NCBI RefSeq assembly: GCF_003671765.1
Contig: NZ_QPIB01000009.1
Location: forward strand, 523,713-587,712
Source of the DNA: Xenophilus sp. E41
Lineage (GTDB): Bacteria > Pseudomonadota > Gammaproteobacteria > Burkholderiales > Burkholderiaceae_C
DNA: 64,000 nucleotides
Reading direction: 5' to 3'
Below are positions 28,966 through 37,049 of this stretch, piece by piece; position 1 is the first letter of the stretch; each line of letters starts with the position of its first letter. Below the pieces are notes generated by a model. It was not told where the DNA came from. It worked only from the letters and a program-made list of their open reading frames with translations, and searched no databases. The position numbers and the translations under genes were made by a program.

Positions 28966-31900
28966 ATGCCTGAACTCAGCGACAAGGACGAACACGCCCG
29001 CCGGCGCCGGCTTCGGCTGGCGCGGGCGGCGGCCAACGAGCCGGTGGCGCCGTCGGAGCCGGGGCCGGTGGCCCTGGCCGATGGCCTGCCCGACTACACC
29101 GAGCTGCACTGCCTCACCAACTTCAGCTTCCAGCGCGGCGCCTCGCACCCGTGGGAGCTGGCGGCACGCGCCTGGTCGCTGGGCTACCGGGGCCTGGCCA
29201 TCACCGACGAATGCTCGGTGGCCGGCGTGGTGCGGGCGCTGTCGGGGCTGAAGGAATTCATCGAGGACCTCGACGAGAAGGAGCGGGACGATCCGACCCT
29301 GCCCAAGACGCCGCGCAACCCCGACTTCCGCCTGCTCTACGGCAGCGAGTTCGTCTTCGAGCGCTTCACGCTGGTGGCGCTGGCGCGCGACCTCGAGGGG
29401 TGGGGCCAGCTGTGCGAGCTGATCACCGCGGGGCGCATGGCCACCGTCAAGGGCCGCTACCACCTGCCCTGGGACCCGGCACGCCTGGCCGCGCTGCAGC
29501 GCTGCGAGCTGCTGGTCGTGCCGCACCGTCAGCCCGGCGCTGCCATCGATTCCGTCGCTGTCTGCGCAGATGTGTCGAGCGTTGCAGCCGTTTTTTCTTC
29601 GAATCTCTGGCTCGCGGTCGAACTCTTCAACGAACTCGACGACGACCTCTGGCTGGCCGCGATGCGCGAGGTGGGCGAGCGCACCGGCGTGCCGCTGGTG
29701 GCGGCCGGCGACGTGCATATGCACGTGCGCTCGCGCAAGCCGCTGCTCGACGTCGTCACTGCCGTGCGCGAGGGCCGGCCGGTGGCCGAGTGCGGCTTCG
29801 CGCGCCGCGCCAACGCCGAGCGCCACCTGCGCTCGCGCCTGCGGCTGGCGCAGACCTACCCGCCCGAGCTGCTGGCCAACACGATGGTGGTGCGCGAGCG
29901 CTGCGGCTTTGCGCTGGAGGAACTGCGCGACCATTACCAATACCCCCTGGAGGTGGTGGGTCCGCACGAGACGCCCACCGAAACCCTGGCGCGCAAGACC
30001 TGGGCCGGTGCGCAGGAACGCTACCCGCAGGGCATCCCGCCCAAGGTGCGGCAGCAGGTGCGGAGCGAACTCGCACTCATCGCCGAGAAGAAGTACGAGA
30101 TGTTCTTCCTCACGGTCGAGGACGTGGTGCGCTTTGCCAGGCAGGAGAAGATCCTCTGCCAGGGCCGCGGCTCCTCGGCCAATTCGGCCGTCTGCTACTG
30201 CCTGGGCATCACGGCCGTGAACCCCGACGACGGCAACCTGCTGTTCGAGCGCTTCCTCAGCCGCGCGCGCGACGAGCCGCCCGACATCGACGTCGACTTC
30301 GAACACCAGCGCCGCGAAGACGTCATCCAGTACATCTACAGGAAGTACGGCCGCCACCGCGCCGCCATCGCCGCGGTGGTCATCAGCTACCGCTCGCGCA
30401 GCGCCATTCGTGACGTGGGCAAGGCGCTGGCGATCGACGAGCGCCTGATCGACGCCTTCGCCAAGGACCACTACTGGTTCGATGACCCGATCCTCGACCA
30501 GCGGCTGGAAGAGGCGATGCAGAGGGCCGGCGTGCGCGAAGGCCTGCACCGCCTCAGGCTGTGGATCGAGCTCACGCGCACCCTCAAGGGCTTTCCGCGC
30601 CACCTCTCGCAGCACGTGGGCGGCTTCGTGCTGGCCGAGCACAAGGTCAGCCGCCTGGTGCCGATCGAGAACGCCTCCATGCCCGATCGCTCCGTCATCC
30701 AGTGGGACAAGGACGACCTGGAGGACATGGGCATGCTCAAGGTCGACGTGCTCGCGCTGGGCATGCTCAGCGCCATCCGGCGCGGGCTCGACTTCATGAA
30801 CCACTGGCGCGGCACGCTGCATCCGCCGGTGGAGATGCACCAGCTGCCCATCGACGACGAGCCCACCTACGACATGCTCTGCGACGCCGACACCATCGGC
30901 GTGTTCCAGATCGAGAGCCGTGCGCAGATGTCGATGCTGCCGCGCCTGAAGCCGCGCTGCTACTACGACCTGGTGATCGAGGTCGCCATCGTGCGGCCCG
31001 GCCCCATCCAGGGCGGCATGGTGCATCCGTACCTGAAGAACCGCGAACGGCGGCGCCGTGGCCTTCCGATCCCCAATCCCTACCCGGCGCTCGACGAGGC
31101 GCTGGGCCGCACGCTGGGCGTGCCCATCTTCCAGGAGCAGGTGATGCAGATCGCGATGATCGCCGCCGGCTTCAGCGCCGACGAGGCCGACCGCCTGCGC
31201 CGCGCCATGGCGGCCTGGAAGCGCAAGGGCGGCATCGACAAGTTCCACGGCCAGCTCGTGGAAGGCATGGTGGACCACGGCTACGACCGCGACTTCGCCG
31301 AAGGCATCTTCAAGCAGTGCCAGGGCTTCGGCGAATACGGCTTTCCCGAGAGCCATGCGGCCAGCTTCGCCAAGCTCGTCACCGTGAGCGCCTGGCTCAA
31401 GCTGCACGAGCCGGCCTGCTTTCTCGCGGCGCTGCTCGATTCGCAGCCCATGGGCTTCTATTCGCCCTCGCAGCTGGTGCAGGACGCGCGCCGCCATGGC
31501 GTCGAGGTGCGTCCGGTGGACGTGATGGTCAGCGCCATCGATTGCAGCCTGGAGCCTCGCGACGCCGGTGCGCCGACACCGCACCTCGACCCGCGCCATG
31601 CGCAGCGCCAGGGCCGGCCCGGCCAGCCGGCCGTGCGCCTGGGACTCGGGCGCATCGCGGGGCTGAGCAAGGCCGGCGCCGAGCGCCTGGTGGCGGCACG
31701 CACGCAGCAGCCGTTCACGAGCGTCGAAGACCTGGCCCTGCGGGCCGAACTCGACCCGCGCGACATGGCCGCCCTGGCCGGCGCCGAGGCACTGGCCGCC
31801 CTGTCGGGCCACCGCCGGCAGCAGGTGTGGGAGGCCACGGCCACGCGCGGACTGGCCGGGCGGGCGAAAGGCCTGCTCAAGGGCGTGCCCATCCATGAAC

Positions 31901-32361
31901 CGTCCCTGGCGCTGCCCGCCGCGCCCGAGGGCGAGGAGATCGTCGGCGACTACGCTGCGCTGGGCCTGACCCTGCGCCGCCACCCGCTCGCGCTGCTGCG
32001 CCCGAGGCTGGCGCGCTTGAAGCTGCAGAGCGCGCAGGCGCTGCGCGACGCGCCGCACGGCGCCACCGTGCGTGCCTGCGGCATCGTCACCGTGCGCCAG
32101 CGGCCGGGCACCGCCAAGGGCACCATCTTCGTCACCCTGGAAGACGAGACCGGCCCGGTCAACGTCATCGTCTGGAGCCACGTGGTCGAGGCCTGGCGCG
32201 AGCCGCTGCTCAAGTCGCAGCTGCTGGCGGTGCAGGGCACCTGGCAGCGCGACACCGAGAGCGGCGGCAACGTGCAGCACCTGGTGGCCCAGCGCTTCAA
32301 GGACCTCACGCCCTGGCTGGGCCGCCTCGCGCAGGGGCAGCGCAGCCGGGATTTCCATTGA
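28966..32361 (+). CDS. dnaE2: error-prone DNA polymerase III alpha subunit DnaE2 (ImuC)
   Basis: 1131 residues from ATG 28966. C-family polymerase that carries out SOS translesion synthesis with ImuA and ImuB. PHP domain: YTELHCLTNFSFQRGASHPW, YRGLAITDECSVAGVVRAL, LVAAGDVHMHVRSRK. Polymerase core: CQGRGSSANSAVCYCLGIT and the catalytic aspartates in EPPDIDVDFEHQRREDVIQY; later SQHVGGFVLAE, VIQWDKDDLEDMGMLKVDVL and QEQVMQIAMIAAGFSADEAD. OB fold near the end: GTIFVTLEDETGPVNVIVW. Residues about 192-212 (GAAIDSVAVCADVSSVAAVF) come from a palindromic element inserted in the PHP domain, making the protein longer than usual. Ends the SOS operon. Confidence 0.95.
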   Translation: MPELSDKDEHARRRRLRLARAAANEPVAPSEPGPVALADGLPDYTELHCLTNFSFQRGASHPWELAARAWSLGYRGLAITDECSVAGVVRALSGLKEFIEDLDEKERDDPTLPKTPRNPDFRLLYGSEFVFERFTLVALARDLEGWGQLCELITAGRMATVKGRYHLPWDPARLAALQRCELLVVPHRQPGAAIDSVAVCADVSSVAAVFSSNLWLAVELFNELDDDLWLAAMREVGERTGVPLVAAGDVHMHVRSRKPLLDVVTAVREGRPVAECGFARRANAERHLRSRLRLAQTYPPELLANTMVVRERCGFALEELRDHYQYPLEVVGPHETPTETLARKTWAGAQERYPQGIPPKVRQQVRSELALIAEKKYEMFFLTVEDVVRFARQEKILCQGRGSSANSAVCYCLGITAVNPDDGNLLFERFLSRARDEPPDIDVDFEHQRREDVIQYIYRKYGRHRAAIAAVVISYRSRSAIRDVGKALAIDERLIDAFAKDHYWFDDPILDQRLEEAMQRAGVREGLHRLRLWIELTRTLKGFPRHLSQHVGGFVLAEHKVSRLVPIENASMPDRSVIQWDKDDLEDMGMLKVDVLALGMLSAIRRGLDFMNHWRGTLHPPVEMHQLPIDDEPTYDMLCDADTIGVFQIESRAQMSMLPRLKPRCYYDLVIEVAIVRPGPIQGGMVHPYLKNRERRRRGLPIPNPYPALDEALGRTLGVPIFQEQVMQIAMIAAGFSADEADRLRRAMAAWKRKGGIDKFHGQLVEGMVDHGYDRDFAEGIFKQCQGFGEYGFPESHAASFAKLVTVSAWLKLHEPACFLAALLDSQPMGFYSPSQLVQDARRHGVEVRPVDVMVSAIDCSLEPRDAGAPTPHLDPRHAQRQGRPGQPAVRLGLGRIAGLSKAGAERLVAARTQQPFTSVEDLALRAELDPRDMAALAGAEALAALSGHRRQQVWEATATRGLAGRAKGLLKGVPIHEPSLALPAAPEGEEIVGDYAALGLTLRRHPLALLRPRLARLKLQSAQALRDAPHGATVRACGIVTVRQRPGTAKGTIFVTLEDETGPVNVIVWSHVVEAWREPLLKSQLLAVQGTWQRDTESGGNVQHLVAQRFKDLTPWLGRLAQGQRSRDFH
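29539..29601 (+). repeat. bipartite palindromic element, copy 4, inside dnaE2
   Basis: Plus orientation within the dnaE2 frame. A decayed palindrome GCCATCGATTCCGTCGC is followed by GTCTGCGCAGATGTG, CGAGCGTTGCAGCC and the tail GTTTTTTCTTCG. The GC dip and the T-run are conspicuous against the surrounding codons. Confidence 0.65.
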
Positions 32362-32458
32362 AACCTTCACTCATCACGCGCCCCGTGTCCCACCCGACGA
32401 ATCCGCGAGCGCCGCGAGGTCTTCGGGACGGTGCACGCCCTTGGGCTAACCTGTACCC

Positions 32459-33379
32459 ATGACCGCGACGCTCATCGCTCCCCGGCTCGCCGACGCCCCC
32501 ATCGGCCCACCGCCGCCTGCCCCCGACGTGCCCCAGCCCCCATCGTCCCCGCCCATCGTCGTGCCGCCTCCGCCCGCGGGCGACCCGCCGCCGGCCGACC
32601 CGCCCTTCACCGACCCCGGCGCACCGCCGCCCGTGGCCGATCCGCCCCCTGCCGCCGTCGTGCTCGGACGCGTGCATGCGCGCCGCCTGCGCGAGGTGTA
32701 CCGCTCGGCGGGCTGGCCCTGCTGCGACGCGATCGAGGTCGACCTGCTCGCGGCCGGCCTGCTCGAGCGCCAGCGTTCGGCGCACGGCCACGAGACCCTG
32801 CGCGTGAGCGACCGCGGCATCGCGCACATCGCCTCCTCGCTGGTCGTCAACCGCGGTGCGCTGTCGGCGCACGAGGCGCTGGTCGAGCAGGTCGCGCGCG
32901 AGATGACGCGCAACGGCCGCATCGCCTGGCGCGGCCTGAGCCTGCGCGCACGGTTGGCGCCCGCGGAGGAGGGCGGCAAGCCGCGCTGGTGCATCGCGCG
33001 GCCCGATGTCTTCTCCATCCGCAACACCAGCGTCGAGGCCTACGCCCAGCCGGTGGTGCACGAGGTCAAGGTCAGCCGCGCCGACCTGCTGGGCGACCTG
33101 CGCAAGCCCGACAAGCGTGCCGCGTACCTCGACCTGGGCGGCGAGTGCTGGTACGTCCTGGGCCGTGACGCGCGCGGCCGGCCCATCGCCGAGCCCGAGG
33201 AAATCCCCGAGGGCTGCGGCGTGCTGGTGCAGGAGAACGCGCGCCTCGTCGTGGCACGCGCCGCGACCCATCGGCCGGTGCAGCGCCTGCCCTTCAGCGT
33301 GTGGATGGCCCTCGCGAAAGCCCAGCCCGTGGCCGGCTTCGACGAGGAATCGCAGGAGTTCCTGGGCGCACTGGCCTGA
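32459..33379 (+). CDS. proline-rich protein with MmcB-like PD-(D/E)XK nuclease core
   Basis: 306 residues. Residues 14-65 are almost pure Pro/Ala/Asp (PIGPPPPAPDVPQPPSSPPI and similar), a flexible tail. Residues 67-130 look like a winged helix (GRVHARRLREVYRSAGWPCC, LLERQRSAHGHETLRVSDRG). The C-terminal part has the order of a PD-(D/E)XK nuclease: RPDVFSIRNT (D183), then VVHEVKVSRADLLGDLRKPD (E202, K204) and YLDLGGECWYVL, much like the DNA repair protein MmcB. It starts 97 bp after dnaE2 on the same strand but without its own SOS box, so it may be read through from the mutasome operon. Function in DNA repair is inference. Confidence 0.6.
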   Translation: MTATLIAPRLADAPIGPPPPAPDVPQPPSSPPIVVPPPPAGDPPPADPPFTDPGAPPPVADPPPAAVVLGRVHARRLREVYRSAGWPCCDAIEVDLLAAGLLERQRSAHGHETLRVSDRGIAHIASSLVVNRGALSAHEALVEQVAREMTRNGRIAWRGLSLRARLAPAEEGGKPRWCIARPDVFSIRNTSVEAYAQPVVHEVKVSRADLLGDLRKPDKRAAYLDLGGECWYVLGRDARGRPIAEPEEIPEGCGVLVQENARLVVARAATHRPVQRLPFSVWMALAKAQPVAGFDEESQEFLGALA

Positions 33380-33477
33380 AGCGCAGAAGGTTGCGGCCCC
33401 GCGACCGGCGGTATGGACGTGCTTGCCGGACGGAAACAGAATGAACTTTTGTTTTCAGGTCCCCGGAGTCCGCCCGC

Positions 33478-33813
33478 ATGCAGCCCGTGCTCGAGATCGT
33501 CAAACGCCACGCCAAGTCATTCACCTACAGCGTGCGCGCGCCCCGCTCGGGCGGGGTGTTGCCGGTGTCCTGCTACGTCGATGGGGGCTTCGCGTCGTTC
33601 GCCGAATGCCTCTCGGATGCGGCCGAAGCCTTCAGCCCGTATTTCTCGCGCGTCTACGTGCGCTTCCAGGGCCTGTGCGTGGGCGAGCACATGGTCATGC
33701 GCCTGCGTGCCCAGCCCGAGGCGCTGGCCGACCATCTGGTGCAGGAGTACGAGCGCAAGAGGCTATTGGCCGACGGTGAGGGCGATGCCGAGCCGGACCG
33801 GCGCGTCGCCTGA
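33478..33813 (+). CDS. hypothetical protein
   Basis: 111 residues, MQPVLEIVKRHAKSFTYSVR at the start, with a mixed alpha/beta look and a charged C-terminus (EYERKRLLADGEGDAEPDRR). No membrane segment or known motif is recognised. Codon use fits the genome, and it is followed by a strong bidirectional terminator, so it is likely a real gene ending a transcript. The region before it (33380-33477) contains an AT-rich patch (AGAATGAACTTTTGTTTTC) that could be its promoter. Confidence 0.6.
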   Translation: MQPVLEIVKRHAKSFTYSVRAPRSGGVLPVSCYVDGGFASFAECLSDAAEAFSPYFSRVYVRFQGLCVGEHMVMRLRAQPEALADHLVQEYERKRLLADGEGDAEPDRRVA

Positions 33814-33845
33814 GCCCTGCGGCCCTCGAGGCGCGCGCAAAAAGA

Positions 33846-33876
33846 AAAGAACCCGGCCGGCGCCGGGTTCTTTTTT
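33846..33876. terminator. bidirectional rho-independent terminator
   Basis: Perfect 12-bp stem AAAGAACCCGGC / GCCGGGTTCTTT with loop CGGC, T-run on the plus strand (33871-33876) and A-run before the stem that serves the minus strand. It lies between the convergent hypothetical gene and the RcnB-like gene and can stop both. Confidence 0.92.
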
Positions 33877-33903
33877 GCGCCTGCAATGCGCGAGGCGCCG
33901 CGA

Positions 33904-34332
33904 TCAGCGCGTCATCGCATTGATCACGACCGCCGAGATCACACCGGTGGCGATGGCCGCCAGCACGTAGTCCGACCCGTTCTGCACCCAGTAGTAGCCG
34001 CGCGGCGGCTGGCGCAGCCCGTGGCCGCGCCAGTCCTGCACCACGTACTGCGGCCGGCGGTACTGCGGCGGCAGGCGCTCGCCACGGTTGAAGCGGCGGT
34101 ATTCCGGATAGGCCATGGGCGGCGGCCCTCCATGCGGTCCGCGGTAATGCCGCGGCGGCCCCGGCCGGTGCATGCCCGGGCCCGGACCCTGCATGTGCGG
34201 CGGCCCGCCAGGCCGGCCCGCGTGCGGCCCACCCGGCCCGCGGCGGTCATGGCCGTGGCCCGGCTGCGCGAATGCCGCGGCACAGGCCAGCGCCATCGCG
34301 CCGGCCGCCAGCATGCGGAAGGTGTTCGTCAT
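33904..34332 (-). CDS. RcnB-family periplasmic protein
   Basis: 142 residues from ATG 34330-34332, with GAGGAG 7 bp upstream. Signal peptide MTNTFRMLAAGAMALACAAA ending FAQ. The mature N-terminal half is rich in Gly, Pro, His and Arg (HGHDRRGPGGPHAGRPGGPP), a likely metal-binding or disordered segment. The C-terminal half matches RcnB: RGERLPPQYRRPQYVVQDWR then GYYWVQNGSDYVLAAIATGV and a final hydrophobic stretch. RcnB helps nickel/cobalt homeostasis in E. coli; whether this copy does is unknown. Its terminator is shared with the preceding convergent gene. Confidence 0.8.
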   Translation of the reverse strand: MTNTFRMLAAGAMALACAAAFAQPGHGHDRRGPGGPHAGRPGGPPHMQGPGPGMHRPGPPRHYRGPHGGPPPMAYPEYRRFNRGERLPPQYRRPQYVVQDWRGHGLRQPPRGYYWVQNGSDYVLAAIATGVISAVVINAMTR

Positions 34333-34474
34333 GTCGACTCCTCGTTCTTGGGTTGAAGAGCCATCGTAGGCAGGCGCTGCAGCATCCCGCGTAGGCCGAG
34401 GGCGCCGATGTGCGCTGCGCAAAGGATCAGGGGAGGAAGGGAGCGAGGCCGTCCCGCCGGACCGGGGAGGCTGC

Positions 34475-34548
34475 TGGAGCGGGTGAAGGGAATCGAACCC
34501 TCGTATGAAGCTTGGGAAGCTGCCGTTCTACCATTGAACTACACCCGC
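34475..34548 (-). tRNA. tRNA-Gly (anticodon UCC)
   Basis: Minus strand, 5' end at 34548. Acceptor stem GCGGGTG pairs with CACCCGC; D-arm AGTTCAATGGTAGAA; anticodon stem-loop GCAGCTTCCCAAGCT with anticodon TCC; T-arm GAGGGTTCGATTCCC; CCA is encoded (34475-34477). The gene is intact and marks the left boundary of accessory DNA. Confidence 0.95.
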
Positions 34549-34549
34549 A
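34525..34549. repeat. attachment-like repeat, left copy (inside tRNA-Gly)
   Basis: The 25 bp covering the 5' end of the tRNA gene (D-arm through the first base upstream) recur exactly at 37023-37047 in the same orientation. Such duplication is the mark of site-specific integration at a tRNA gene, here unusually at its 5' half. Confidence 0.7.
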
Positions 34550-34677
34550 GCGGCGCGGATTCTAGCGGGTGTCTAGATGGGCAACCGGCGATCGTTGTCA
34601 TCACGGCCGATCATCCTGAGGCAACCGCGCGGCCAGCGCGCCGAGGATGGCGGCCGAGGCTTGTTGCGCCCTAACGC

Positions 34678-34860
34678 TCAACTCTCGATGGGTCGCAGCC
34701 ACTTCGCTGCCGCATCAGCCGGCGCCATCTCTCGCAAGCGGGGGTCGCGCATCAGCTCCCGCGCGGTGTCTTCCAGTTCCTGCGGGTCGACGGTGCGCCA
34801 GTGCAGCTGCAGGTGATGTGCACAGGCGGCAATCCAGAGGGGTGGAGGAATCTCGTCCAT
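34678..34860 (-). CDS. small hypothetical protein
   Basis: 60 residues, MDEIPPPLWIAACAHHLQLH at the start and DPQELEDTARELMRDPRLRE in the middle; looks like a compact helical protein. No domain is recognised. It is divergent from the next gene, with a LexA-like box in the 36 bp between the two starts, and lies inside the segment bracketed by the tRNA-Gly repeats. Such a pair under SOS control would suit a mobile element. Confidence 0.55.
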   Translation of the reverse strand: MDEIPPPLWIAACAHHLQLHWRTVDPQELEDTARELMRDPRLREMAPADAAAKWLRPIES

Positions 34861-34881
34861 GTGGCCAGTCTATGCCCGGCA

Positions 34882-34897
34882 CTGTATATTTGTCCAG
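34882..34897. promoter_or_regulatory. LexA-like box between divergent small genes
   Basis: CTGTATATTTGTCCAG differs from CTGT-N8-ACAG at one position and is flanked by A on the left and T on the right, extending the dyad to ACTG/CAGT. It lies 22 bp from the small minus-strand gene and overlaps the GTG proposed as start of the plus-strand gene. Confidence 0.5.
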
Positions 34898-35247
34898 TGT
34901 TCTGCACCGTCTACCCGCTCATCGATGCCGTCGGCCGCGTGCTGCCCACCAGCCCGCGTCATGGCATGGGCTGGGACGGGGCGCTGCTCTACGACTGGGT
35001 TGAGGGGATGAACGAGAAGCACGCCATCCTCTACGACCTGACGACTGGCCACGAGCTGATGCGGCTGCATCACGCACACATCGACAGCGTGCGCGGCGGC
35101 GCGGTGTTCGTACGTGGGCAGCGCATGGTGTACCGCGGCACCAAGTCGAAGGGGGAGCCGCGCGAGCAAGTGTGGTGGTGCGTCCCCATCCAAGTCGCCA
35201 CTCTGGTCAGGGCCGAGCGCGAGGCACGCGCGTCCGGCAACCGCTGA
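34897..35247 (+). CDS. hypothetical protein of the tRNA-Gly island
   Basis: 116 residues if the GTG at 34897 is the start (reads (M)FCTVYPLIDAVGRVLPTSP); an ATG at 34963 (MGWDGALLYDWVEGMNEKHA) would shorten it, and a longer ATG reading overlaps the small gene on the other strand. Later parts: AILYDLTTGHELMRLHHAHI, RGGAVFVRGQRMVYRGTKSK and QVWWCVPIQVATLVRAERE. No family recognised. It is GC-rich like the core genome, unlike the KAP gene that follows. Confidence 0.5.
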   Translation: MFCTVYPLIDAVGRVLPTSPRHGMGWDGALLYDWVEGMNEKHAILYDLTTGHELMRLHHAHIDSVRGGAVFVRGQRMVYRGTKSKGEPREQVWWCVPIQVATLVRAEREARASGNR

Positions 35248-35576
35248 GGTCCAGCCCTGCCCCGCCACTCCGCAACCCTTCGCCAACCCGCTACGGCTCA
35301 CCTGCGGCGCCTGGGTGGCCTCGCCGTGCCCGCACGCTTGCCTCTGGCGGCAGTCCACCCCGCCGGCCTGCCCCCACCCGCCGGCGCGCGGTCTAGCCCC
35401 CACCGAGCCCGCGTGCCTCAGGTACAGGCTTTTACGTGCCTGCGGTCACCTTGTGGACCGCTCCTACAGCTGGGGGACACGGTCGGGTTGCCACCAATCC
35501 AACGCTACGGGTTTTTCTTGAAATTTTCGATAAATTCTTGTGTGGCCACTTGGCCTATTTCAATCTTTATGGACGG
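35248..35576. other. 329-bp non-coding stretch with composition change
   Basis: No convincing gene. The left 200 bp are GC-rich; from about 35,480 the base composition falls sharply (runs such as TTTTTCTTGAAATTTTCGAT), marking entry into the low-GC KAP gene. A TTGAAA at 35518-35523 might serve as a -35 box but has no well-spaced partner. Confidence 0.5.
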
Positions 35577-36893
35577 ATGATGAGCTCGACGACCAGACCT
35601 GATGACTCTATGGCGCGAGGCCACTTTCTCGTCGAGCTCGGTGCGAGCATCGAGGGTCTTGTACAGACTCCCACGGAGTTTTTGCCAGCGCCCCGAGTCA
35701 TCGCGGTAGATGGCGAGTGGGGCTCAGGCAAGAGTTGGGTCGCTTTAGAACTCCAGAAGATGCTCGTCGACAAAGGTGGCCGTGTGGCGTTCGTCGATTT
35801 ATTTCGGTATGACCACCATGATGATCCGTTCGCCGTGATCGCATCTTCAGTTCTTGCAGAGCTGAAGCCCACCGCCGAGATCCGCAAGAATTTTCTAGCG
35901 GCTGCTGGCGCGGTTTTGAAAACTGCGGCTCCTATAGCCGTAAAGGCCGCAGCCAACAAGGCAGTAGAGAAGCTTGGGCTGTCAGAAGAAGATCTGAAAA
36001 AGGTCGCTGATGCGACGATCGATGGCGCTGGGGAATTGTCCGCGACTGCCGTTGAAAAAATCTTCTCGGATTACGCGAAGACGCAGGAAATCCAAGAGAG
36101 ATTTGTGCGCCGATTTAGTGAAGCCACCTCGGCATTGGATGGGCCATTCGTAGTGATTTTGGACGAACTCGATAGATGTAGACCGTCTTTCGCGCTTGAG
36201 ACTCTAGAACGCGTAAAACACCTTTTTGGAGCAGAGAAGGTGGTTTTCGTTCTGTTCTGGAATGTTCGCTCCATTCACGAATCGATTCGGCACACATATG
36301 GCACGGGCACGGACGCCGAGCGGTACTTGTCCAAGTTCGTTGCTCTGGATGTCAAGTTGGCACCAGACAAGCAGCGCCGTCGCGGTGCAGAGTTCGATGC
36401 CTTTGTACGGGCGGTCGGAAAGAGCTATGTGCACGACGCTGCCGACTACCGCTTCATAGATAATCTTGTCGACGCTTCTGCAGTACTTCAGCCGAGCTTA
36501 AGGGACCTTCAAAAGGCCATCCGCATCTGGGCTACAACAAAGCAGTTCTTCGAGCGAGACCCGATTTTTATTGCTTACTTCATTCTGCTCAAGGTCGTAA
36601 GCCACGCCCGCGCCGCCGCATTACAGCGAGAAGACACACACGCTGCACGCCAAGAATTACAACTGTTCGAAGCCACAGGCGAGTCGCAGCGATCAGAGCC
36701 ACACGAATTCGTTGCGTATTTGGCGGACAGGGAAAACATCGACCGAGTGCGGGCCGAGTTTTCAACCGGCACCCGCCAACTACCGGACGATCCGAGACTT
36801 GCTGACCTTCTGAATTTCTCCGACCGTCGGGGCCCGCTTCAACTGGCCAGGATGGAGTTTGAACTGGTTATGCGACATCCTCGGGAGCGCTGA
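35577..36893 (+). CDS. KAP-family P-loop NTPase
   Basis: 438 residues from ATG 35577 (a second ATG follows at once, and a later MARGHF start at 35610 is possible). Walker A GEWGSGKSW at residues 46-54, the KAP segment AFVDLFRYDHHDDPFAVIAS, and an acidic Walker B FVVILDELDRCRPSFALETL near 191-210, followed by VLFWNVRSIHESIRHTYG. KAP NTPases often drive phage-defence or exclusion systems; membrane helices usual in some members are not evident here. Codon use and about average-GC composition set it apart from the GC-rich core, and it lies between the tRNA-Gly repeats, so it is probably acquired. Confidence 0.8.
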   Translation: MMSSTTRPDDSMARGHFLVELGASIEGLVQTPTEFLPAPRVIAVDGEWGSGKSWVALELQKMLVDKGGRVAFVDLFRYDHHDDPFAVIASSVLAELKPTAEIRKNFLAAAGAVLKTAAPIAVKAAANKAVEKLGLSEEDLKKVADATIDGAGELSATAVEKIFSDYAKTQEIQERFVRRFSEATSALDGPFVVILDELDRCRPSFALETLERVKHLFGAEKVVFVLFWNVRSIHESIRHTYGTGTDAERYLSKFVALDVKLAPDKQRRRGAEFDAFVRAVGKSYVHDAADYRFIDNLVDASAVLQPSLRDLQKAIRIWATTKQFFERDPIFIAYFILLKVVSHARAAALQREDTHAARQELQLFEATGESQRSEPHEFVAYLADRENIDRVRAEFSTGTRQLPDDPRLADLLNFSDRRGPLQLARMEFELVMRHPRER

Positions 36894-37022
36894 GCAAGCG
36901 CGTGCTGGGCTGCTTAATCAAACACTCAACCTCAGCATTCACTTGAAGCCGACGCGGCAGCGGTGAGCGTAGGTTTTGGCGAAGCTTTAGCAAGTAGCTG
37001 AAGACCTTTCCAATGGGGCTCA

Positions 37023-37047
37023 GTTCTACCATTGAACTACACCCGCA
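37023..37047. repeat. attachment-like repeat, right copy (fragment of tRNA-Gly 5' end)
   Basis: Exact 25-bp copy of 34525-34549. To its right the sequence is GC-rich and contains GAGTTTAGGCGCAC, resembling natural sequence upstream of a tRNA gene, so this may be the original chromosomal flank displaced by insertion. Confidence 0.7.
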
Positions 37048-37049
37048 TC

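Noticed and set aside
32362..32458. SOS box before the MmcB-like gene
   Set aside because: Only CTGTAC is found; there is no matching right half-site, so LexA binding is not supported.
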